A stretch of 6,472 nucleotides of DNA. It comes from Clostridia bacterium. Its GTDB lineage: Bacteria; Bacillota; Clostridia; Christensenellales; UBA1242. The notes under the pieces are model-generated. The model worked only from the letters and a program-made list of their open reading frames with translations, ran no database searches and was not told the origin of the DNA. The stretch's first letter is position 1. Each line of letters begins with the position of its first letter. Positions 1 through 5,130 of this stretch are shown one piece after another. A program made the position numbers and the translations under genes. The stretch is taken from assembly GCA_017399515.1 (NCBI GenBank), contig JAFQBZ010000100.1, positions 1-6,472 of the forward strand, written 5' to 3'.

Positions 1-334
1 AATAATGAACTTCACAATAATCTGCAAGATAATCAAACTTACCAACCCAATCAGAACCAACAGTAAAAACATCAACACCATATTTAATGATATCGTCAAT
101 TTTTTGTCCCTCATATTCTTCGACAATAATTTCGTCTGCCAAACCGGTATTCTTAACAGCCTGAATTCGCTCAATTAATGATTGTTTAACATTAATCTTT
201 CCTCTGCGCTTATCAAAGTCGTCAGAAGTAACCCCAACAATCAAATAATCACCAAGTTCTTTTGCTCGCTCTAAAAGACGAATGTGTCCAAAATGCAATA
301 AATCATATGTTCCGTATGTAATAACTTTTTTCAT
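1..334 (-). CDS. TagD-like cytidylyltransferase, 3' end missing
   Basis: This is a nucleotidyltransferase of the glycerol-3-phosphate cytidylyltransferase (TagD)/CCT superfamily, which joins CTP and a small phosphorylated alcohol to give a CDP-linked donor and pyrophosphate. The 111 visible residues begin MKKVITYGTYDLLHFGH, with the GTYDLLH opening and the catalytic HxGH motif at 14-17. LLERAKELGDYLIVGVTSDD (20-39) and the conserved acidic GSDWVGKFDYL segment (93-103) follow. The frame runs off the left edge before the RTEGISTT-like nucleotide-binding motif that TagD carries near residue 115, so about 20-40 residues are missing. The ATG at 334 is preceded by AAGG, which overlaps the stop codon of the aminotransferase gene, at 7-nt spacing. 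The loop after TSDD reads FDKRRGK and differs from Bacillus TagD, so the acceptor may not be glycerol 3-phosphate. A cytidylyltransferase for an amino-alcohol phosphate or 2-aminoethylphosphonate is an alternative suggested by the adjacent aminotransferase. Confidence 0.9.
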   Translation of the reverse strand, partial: MKKVITYGTYDLLHFGHIRLLERAKELGDYLIVGVTSDDFDKRRGKINVKQSLIERIQAVKNTGLADEIIVEEYEGQKIDDIIKYGVDVFTVGSDWVGKFDYLADYCEVHY

Positions 335-341
335 AAATGTA

Positions 342-346
342 CCTTA
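342..346 (-). promoter_or_regulatory. Ribosome binding site of the cytidylyltransferase, overlapping the upstream stop
   Basis: On the minus strand the TAA stop of the aminotransferase runs directly into GG, giving TAAGG (346-342), 7 nt before the ATG at 334. The site is short but is the only purine-rich element in the 9-nt gap. It implies stop-restart coupling of the two enzymes. Confidence 0.55.
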
Positions 347-1426
347 TAATAAACCTTTTTTATTCATATCATCAAAAGCATCAACAAGTCTGTCATAATC
401 CTTTTCAGTTAAATAACCAATATGCCCTACTCTAAATATCTTATTTTTAATTTCACCACCATTTGGGCAAATCCATATCTTATATTCATCTTTAAGTGTA
501 ATGAAAATGTCGTTTGCTTTCTCGTTTATTGAATAAAGAGATGTAACAGCATTTGATGGTGAATCAGTAACTTCTTTAAATGGCAAATGTTTAATTTTAT
601 TTCTAAAATAATTTGCAAGTGATTGAACTCGTGCAATTTCTGTTTCAACACCACCATTTACTTTAATTTGATTTAATCTTTTATTAATTTGAATTAAAAT
701 CCCCACAGCAGGAGTGAATGGTGTTTGCCCTCTCTCAGCATTATTAAGTGCTGATTTTAAATCCAAATAAAAGGTTTTTGGCTTGTTATTATAAACCCTA
801 TCAACTGCATTTTTAGAAAGAGCAATCACTGAAACCCCTGGAGGGCAAGCAAGTGCTTTTTGTGAACCTGTAATAACCACATCAATTCCAAACTTTTCCA
901 TATAAAGTTCATCTGCTAAAAATGAACTAATGGCGTCAACAATTAAAAATAACCCTTGCTCTTTACAGAATTTGCTGATAAGTTTAATATCATAATGAAC
1001 TCCTGTTGAGGTTTCATGAATATTTACAGCAAATGCAGTATAACCTTTATTTTTAAAATTTTCAAGATGTTCTTCCTTTAACGCTTCACCAAGATTTAAT
1101 TTTATTTCATCATGTGGAATGTCATATACATCACAAATATCAACAAATCTTTTTCCAAAAGACCCCCCATTAACAATCAAAACTTTATCTTTTTCTGTCA
1201 ATGTGTTAATTATAGAAGCCTCCATTGAAGCAGTTCCTGAACCCGTCATAAACACAACTCTGCTATCTTCAGCGGCAAACATAAACTCTTTTATTAGTTT
1301 TTCATTATCAAGCATTAGTTCAGAAAATTCACTTGTTCTAAAATAAGGAACTTGATTTGCACCAATTTCACGAATTTCATCTAGCATTTGAACAGGACCA
1401 ACTGTAAAATTAATTAGATTCTCCAT
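344..1426 (-). CDS. Class V PLP-dependent aminotransferase (alanine-glyoxylate / 2-aminoethylphosphonate transaminase-like)
   Basis: This 360-residue protein is a full-length fold-type I, class V aminotransferase, expected in the cytoplasm. The N-terminus NFTVGPVQM (6-14) matches the usual family opening. TGSGTASMEA (61-70) is the PLP phosphate-binding turn. HETSTG (137-142), VDAISS (163-168, with D164 for the pyridine nitrogen) and GSQKALACPPG (187-197, with K190 as the Schiff-base lysine) follow. FRVGHIG (331-337) holds R332, which should grip the carboxylate of the amino donor. The SQKAL lysine motif is closer to alanine-glyoxylate enzymes than to E. coli PhnW, although the overall layout fits both. 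The ATG at 1426 lies inside the end of the FrhB-like gene and has a strong AAGAGGA site 7 nt upstream, which suggests translational coupling. The cytidylyltransferase gene starts 9 nt after its stop. Together they suggest that an amino-alcohol phosphate or phosphonate is made and then CTP-activated. Substrate candidates are dihydroxyacetone phosphate and phosphonoacetaldehyde; neither can be chosen from this sequence. Confidence 0.88.
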   Translation of the reverse strand: MENLINFTVGPVQMLDEIREIGANQVPYFRTSEFSELMLDNEKLIKEFMFAAEDSRVVFMTGSGTASMEASIINTLTEKDKVLIVNGGSFGKRFVDICDVYDIPHDEIKLNLGEALKEEHLENFKNKGYTAFAVNIHETSTGVHYDIKLISKFCKEQGLFLIVDAISSFLADELYMEKFGIDVVITGSQKALACPPGVSVIALSKNAVDRVYNNKPKTFYLDLKSALNNAERGQTPFTPAVGILIQINKRLNQIKVNGGVETEIARVQSLANYFRNKIKHLPFKEVTDSPSNAVTSLYSINEKANDIFITLKDEYKIWICPNGGEIKNKIFRVGHIGYLTEKDYDRLVDAFDDMNKKGLL

Positions 1427-2657
1427 TTTTTATTCCTCTTTTTCTATTTTTCAAATTCCAAAAACAAATTTTTTGTCTATTACCCCAAATATACTTTGAC
1501 CACAAAAGTTTTAAACTAGGTTTTTTATACCACTTTTTAACGATTTTTTTATAAGTCATTCTTTCATCACAAAGGTCCTTTAAAAAATCTTCTCTTTTTT
1601 CATTTGTGTTAATCGTCTTTCTCATTGGACTTTGATATTTTAACGCAGTATTAAAATCAAGTTTATGGCCAAACATAAACTTTTCGGCATTCTTAATTAT
1701 ACTTTTACCTTTATCTGAATTACCAATAACAAGTGAACAACCTAAATTATCACCATATAATTCTGGACAATATAAATGTACTCCCCAAAGATCACCAAGA
1801 GTTATATCTGCACACCTATCTGAAGTTGCAAATAAACATTCATAACAAGATGGTCTACTCATCAAATGCTCAAGCCATAATTTCCAAAAAGGATTAAACC
1901 ACCTATCTTTTTTTAAGTGTTTTCCATTATTAAGCACAATAGACATAACCTGAAAATCCCAATGACCGTACACTGTTTTAAAAAACTTCTTAGTCTTTTT
2001 ATACCTATAATCTAAACTCTTAATTCTAGAATTATACTTTTTATTAAAATAATCATCAAGTTTTTTAACATAATGTGGACTTGGCACACCTTCACAAACA
2101 ACTTCAACTGTTAAAAGATTTTTTCTGTCAGTTTTCATTAAAAATTTTTCAAGTGCCGATATTTGACATGGTGTTCCAGAAAATAAAACTTTCTTACCTT
2201 TCTGTAAAAATTCTTTAACTTGTTTATAAGATTCTTGCATATTACTTTGTGAGTATTTTGATTTTCTAAACGCATCAATTTCATTTTTACTTTCCACATA
2301 ATCATGGTAAACATTAAGACCCTCAGATTTTGCACCAAAAATCACATAATTATCATCACAAAATGCTTCAACAATTGCAGTAAATGCCCCACCAGATGTG
2401 CTTTTATCACGCACATCAATGCTTTTGTGATATCCACCAAATACATATTTTTCTTCACTGTGTTTTTTTATTTCACTTTCATATGAACAAACAAGTTTAC
2501 ATAACCCACAGTTAACACATTTTGATTTATCGATCTTAGGATATCTAAACCCTTCTTCATCTTCAACCATAGTTATCGCATCATGTGCACAAACCTGTTT
2601 ACATGATTCACAACCACAACAATGCACTTTATCATTAGTTGATAAAAAACCTTTCAT
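1410..2657 (-). CDS. Ferredoxin/FrhB-family iron-sulfur oxidoreductase (coenzyme F420 hydrogenase beta-subunit-like)
   Basis: This 415-residue protein is a predicted cytoplasmic redox enzyme. The N-terminus has two [4Fe-4S] motifs of the CxxCxxCxxxC type: C13, C16, C19, C23 and C47, C50, C53, C57. The FrhB N and C domains follow, with KSTSGGAFTAIVEAF (85-99), VLFSGTPCQISAL (157-169, with C164), CEGVPSPHYV (188-197), CYECLF (271-276) and DITLGDLWG (284-292). In FrhB itself the C-terminal domain binds FAD and F420. Homologues in polysaccharide loci are widespread in bacteria not known to make F420, and their substrate is unsettled. The C-terminal tail (about 370-415) is basic and aromatic, which may favour membrane contact. 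The ATG at 2657 has a modest purine-rich AAGAGAGAA site upstream. The 3' end overlaps the aminotransferase gene by 17 nt. Position beside the pyruvyl transferase-like gene suggests the two act on the same glycan, for instance in a reductive modification. That function is inference. Confidence 0.9.
   Translation of the reverse strand: MKGFLSTNDKVHCCGCESCKQVCAHDAITMVEDEEGFRYPKIDKSKCVNCGLCKLVCSYESEIKKHSEEKYVFGGYHKSIDVRDKSTSGGAFTAIVEAFCDDNYVIFGAKSEGLNVYHDYVESKNEIDAFRKSKYSQSNMQESYKQVKEFLQKGKKVLFSGTPCQISALEKFLMKTDRKNLLTVEVVCEGVPSPHYVKKLDDYFNKKYNSRIKSLDYRYKKTKKFFKTVYGHWDFQVMSIVLNNGKHLKKDRWFNPFWKLWLEHLMSRPSCYECLFATSDRCADITLGDLWGVHLYCPELYGDNLGCSLVIGNSDKGKSIIKNAEKFMFGHKLDFNTALKYQSPMRKTINTNEKREDFLKDLCDERMTYKKIVKKWYKKPSLKLLWSKYIWGNRQKICFWNLKNRKRGIKNGESN
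1434..1440 (-). promoter_or_regulatory. Ribosome binding site of the aminotransferase, inside the FrhB-like gene
   Basis: AAGAGGA (1440-1434 on the minus strand) lies 7 nt before the ATG at 1426 and within the last codons of the FrhB-like reading frame. Its position means the aminotransferase is probably translated in coupling with the FrhB-like gene. Confidence 0.7.
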
Positions 2658-2671
2658 AATTTTCTCTCTTT

Positions 2672-3787
2672 TTACATTTTCTGTAATTCTTCATTCAAAT
2701 ATTTTAATGAATCTTCCCTTGCCGGTTTTATTCTTTCATAAACAACATCATAATCTATATCAGTTAGATATTGCTCATTACCCTCAACCATTATTTGACT
2801 GGTAAGACCAAAAAGTTCTAATAATTCTTGAATTTTTGTATTACATTGTTCTCTTGAAAAAATAACAAATTTCTTTTTGAACTGAACACTAAATATCATA
2901 CCATGGAATGAATTTGTTACTACAAATTCAGCATGTTTTACAAGCGATAAAAACTCTTCAACCCCAGCTTCATAAAATGCTCTTGTGTTGTCATCATTTG
3001 TTGCACGCAAACTAATCTCAACAATTTTCCAACCATTTTCTTTTGCTAGTTTTCTTGCAAAATCATTCATTTTTTGATTATATCTTCTTGCATACAAAAG
3101 TAAATATTTATCTTTTTCCTGTCTTGGTGCTGTAATTTTTTCGTAATCTTTTTCCTCAAGCAAAAGTGTTGGATCTAATACTTTTTGAACCCTAACATCT
3201 ACTTTTTCTTTAATATATGGAACCATTCCATATTCACGAATTGCAATAGCTTTAAAGTTTTTTAAACGCTTATCAAGTTCCTTATAAGATTCTTCATCAA
3301 GGTGAACATCTCCAAAGCTAGCAGCATAAGAAATTGCATATCCATTTTTCATTGAATCAAAATTTGCATAAAATCCATCATCAAAACCAAATTCATCAAC
3401 ACAAAAAATAGTATCACTTCCACAAACAAAACCATCGATATTTTCGTCAGAAACTACTTCGTCAAAGTTGGTATAATCATAAGCCTTCTTTGTCCTATTA
3501 AATTCCTCAGTATAAAACTTGTCAAATTTATAAAAATTTTCAGTAATAACATCAAGTCTTTCTTCACAAAGACGCCTTGATTCACTATCTTTATCCCACA
3601 TTTTTTTCATTGGATTAAGCGGATCACTATCCAAATGAACCTTTGCACAATAATCAATCAATACAGGTCTATTTTCACCATTATTTGCTTTTGCAATTGA
3701 TTGTGATAACGCCCACGATTGAAGTGCTGAACCATAATTTGTAAAATTACATCTAATGTTATAACTAACAATTCCTATATTTCTCAT
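2672..3787 (-). CDS. Polysaccharide pyruvyl transferase family protein (CsaB/WcaK-like)
   Basis: This 371-residue protein belongs to a GT-B-like family whose studied members add a pyruvate ketal from PEP to sugars of exopolysaccharides or cell-wall polymers. It starts MRNIGIVSYN and has NYGSALQSWAL (17-27), the usual N-terminal signature. GSDTIF (123-128), SYAASFG (153-159), REYGMVPYI (184-192), VLDPTLLL (203-210) and the C-terminal TNSFHGMIFS (291-300, with H295) follow in family order. The chosen start is the ATG at 3787. GAGG (3797-3794) lies 6 nt upstream, and the family normally begins two or three residues before the IGI strand. A GTG at 3799 would add only MRCY and overlap the previous stop. 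The gene begins 8 nt after the transferase and ends 14 nt before the FrhB-like gene, a pairing often seen in polysaccharide loci. Many members next to FrhB-like genes have no proven pyruvyl transferase activity, so the family call is firm and the reaction is not. Confidence 0.88.
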   Translation of the reverse strand: MRNIGIVSYNIRCNFTNYGSALQSWALSQSIAKANNGENRPVLIDYCAKVHLDSDPLNPMKKMWDKDSESRRLCEERLDVITENFYKFDKFYTEEFNRTKKAYDYTNFDEVVSDENIDGFVCGSDTIFCVDEFGFDDGFYANFDSMKNGYAISYAASFGDVHLDEESYKELDKRLKNFKAIAIREYGMVPYIKEKVDVRVQKVLDPTLLLEEKDYEKITAPRQEKDKYLLLYARRYNQKMNDFARKLAKENGWKIVEISLRATNDDNTRAFYEAGVEEFLSLVKHAEFVVTNSFHGMIFSVQFKKKFVIFSREQCNTKIQELLELFGLTSQIMVEGNEQYLTDIDYDVVYERIKPAREDSLKYLNEELQKM

Positions 3788-3797
3788 ATAACACCTC
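3788..3797 (-). promoter_or_regulatory. Ribosome binding site deciding the pyruvyl transferase-like start
   Basis: Reading the minus strand, GAGGTG (3797-3792) is followed by TTAT and then ATG (3787-3785). This is a good Shine-Dalgarno match with 6-nt spacing from GAGG. It overlaps the TGA stop of the upstream transferase gene, so ribosomes ending there could reinitiate at once. It supports the ATG at 3787 over the GTG at 3799. Confidence 0.75.
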
Positions 3798-5130
3798 ACT
3801 TTTTATCCATTGAATCTTTTACAATATCTTCTGTGATTTTCTTTGAAATTGATTCAAAATCATCTTCAAATATTTCACTTATATATTTATTCCTTAATTC
3901 TTTTAAATCATCTTTATTTTCTTTCAAGTCGTTTATTTTATTTATTAATTCTTCTTCGTTATTCACAATATAACAACTTGATAATAATTTCTTAAAATAA
4001 GGAAGATATTCTATTTTAAAATTTTCGGTTATACAATATATAATTGGCTTTCCTGTAATAAAATACTCTACAATAATTGATGAGTTATCTGTTATTAAAA
4101 AGTCAGAGCCCCAAAAAGTATGATTATATTCTTTTTGACTATCTAAGTTGATATTTTTAGAAAGTTCACACTTCTTTTTAAATTCAGCAACTTCTTCAAC
4201 TGTCATTTTTCCAGTTCTTATAAAATTATCAAAAGCCATTGGATGTGGTCTAAATAATAAATCTATATCTGCATTTTTGTTTGCATAATCAAATAAAACA
4301 TCTTTATATCTAAAAAAGTTACTTCCGCCAACACTCTCATCAAGTGTCCATCTAGGTGTCCAAATTGCTCTTATTTTATTTTTTGAAAAATTCCAAGATT
4401 CACTATTGATGTTTTTATTTTTTATAACATCCTCAAATGCTAAATAACCAAAATTTTTGGTTTTTTGCAACTTTAAATCATGTGCGGTTTTGAAATATTC
4501 TTCATTCACACTTTTATCATCATTATTTGATGCATAATAACAATAAACATCACTAAAAAAACTTTTCTTCAAATCTTTCATAAATTTTAATGACAATATC
4601 ATACCATACATTGTTAAACAAATTTTTGCATATTTAGATACTTCATTTGACTTATATTTCTTTGGCAAATAAATATTATATGGTTCACTATAAAACACAT
4701 AATCTGGCTCTAAATTTTTTAAATTAAACCACTTTCCTTTATTTTCTAAAGCATTCCATGGTTCTTCTCCCACTCTTGCATCAATGCAATCATAACCATT
4801 ATTTTTAAAATAATTATAAGTTATTGATGTATCATCTTTATATGGTTCAGGACAACAGACAATTTTAACATCAATTTTATCATTATTTAACATTTCGTAA
4901 TATAAAGACTTAAGTTTGTTCCAAGTATTAGAATTTACAACAACAAAAACCACTCTGATTTTTCTATCTTGAATGGGTTTTCTTTTGCTTAATCTTTTTA
5001 ATCTTTTTATTGATTTTTGATTTTCTAATTTTAATTTAAAATTATTATATTTTTGTTTCATTTTAAATAACATTCTTACAAAAATATTATTCTTGTGTTT
5101 CTTCAATAAGTTCTTTATCTTCTGGAACAT
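3796..5130 (-). CDS. CDP-glycerol glycerophosphotransferase-like (TagB/TagF family) transferase
   Basis: This 444-residue protein is a predicted cytoplasmic, membrane-associated GT-B-fold transferase. Its family moves glycerol phosphate or a similar polyol phosphate from a CDP donor to a lipid-linked glycan or polymer. Residues 1-57 are very Lys/Arg-rich and resemble a membrane-docking segment. An N-terminal Rossmann-like domain starts near 58 (KIRVVFVVVNSNTW). The C-terminal half carries the family marks: WTPRW (257-261), LLFRPHP (291-297, with R294 and H296), SDFLITDNSS (342-351) and EYFITGKPIIY (355-365). The usual ITDYSS is ITDNSS here. The ATG at 5130 follows AAGGA (5143-5139) with 8-nt spacing, so this start is preferred over M20 or M23. 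It overlaps the flippase gene by 44 nt. The TGA stop forms part of the next gene's ribosome site. The TagD-like gene in the same operon would fit as a donor supplier. The real donor, and whether it adds one unit or polymerises, is unknown. Confidence 0.85.
   Translation of the reverse strand: MFQKIKNLLKKHKNNIFVRMLFKMKQKYNNFKLKLENQKSIKRLKRLSKRKPIQDRKIRVVFVVVNSNTWNKLKSLYYEMLNNDKIDVKIVCCPEPYKDDTSITYNYFKNNGYDCIDARVGEEPWNALENKGKWFNLKNLEPDYVFYSEPYNIYLPKKYKSNEVSKYAKICLTMYGMILSLKFMKDLKKSFFSDVYCYYASNNDDKSVNEEYFKTAHDLKLQKTKNFGYLAFEDVIKNKNINSESWNFSKNKIRAIWTPRWTLDESVGGSNFFRYKDVLFDYANKNADIDLLFRPHPMAFDNFIRTGKMTVEEVAEFKKKCELSKNINLDSQKEYNHTFWGSDFLITDNSSIIVEYFITGKPIIYCITENFKIEYLPYFKKLLSSCYIVNNEEELINKINDLKENKDDLKELRNKYISEIFEDDFESISKKITEDIVKDSMDKK

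Noticed and set aside
1119..1346. Plus-strand 75-codon open frame
   Set aside because: It lies wholly inside the aminotransferase gene on the opposite strand, has no ribosome site of note, and its translation is low-complexity Ser/Ile-rich antisense of a well-supported protein.
344..1426. Naming the aminotransferase phnW
   Set aside because: The lysine motif SQKALACPPG is nearer to alanine-glyoxylate-type enzymes, and no phosphonate-forming gene (pepM, ppd) lies in the window, so the symbol would overstate the evidence.
2138..2338. Minus-strand 66-codon open frame in a second frame
   Set aside because: It is an out-of-frame shadow within the FrhB-like gene, whose own frame carries all conserved motifs.
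2304..2486. Plus-strand 60-codon open frame
   Set aside because: It is antisense to the FrhB-like gene, has no recognisable domain, and its hydrophobic Phe/Ile-rich end comes from the A+T-rich complement.
1410..2657. A true F420-reducing hydrogenase subunit
   Set aside because: No hydrogenase large or small subunit is nearby and the context is polysaccharide synthesis. Only the FrhB domain family is supported.
3796..3798. Mollicutes-type genetic code (TGA as Trp) given the A+T richness
   Set aside because: TGA is used as the stop of the transferase directly ahead of a well-placed ribosome site and start, and Trp residues in conserved motifs use TGG.
3785..3799. GTG at 3799 as the start of the pyruvyl transferase-like gene
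   Set aside because: There is only a poor ribosome site for it, while the ATG at 3787 has GAGG at 6 nt and gives the normal family N-terminus.
4981..5040. Short T-rich direct repeat (taatcttttt repeated)
   Set aside because: It encodes the Lys/Arg-rich run RLKRLSKRK and neighbouring residues in the transferase N-terminus. Codon bias in A+T-rich DNA explains it.
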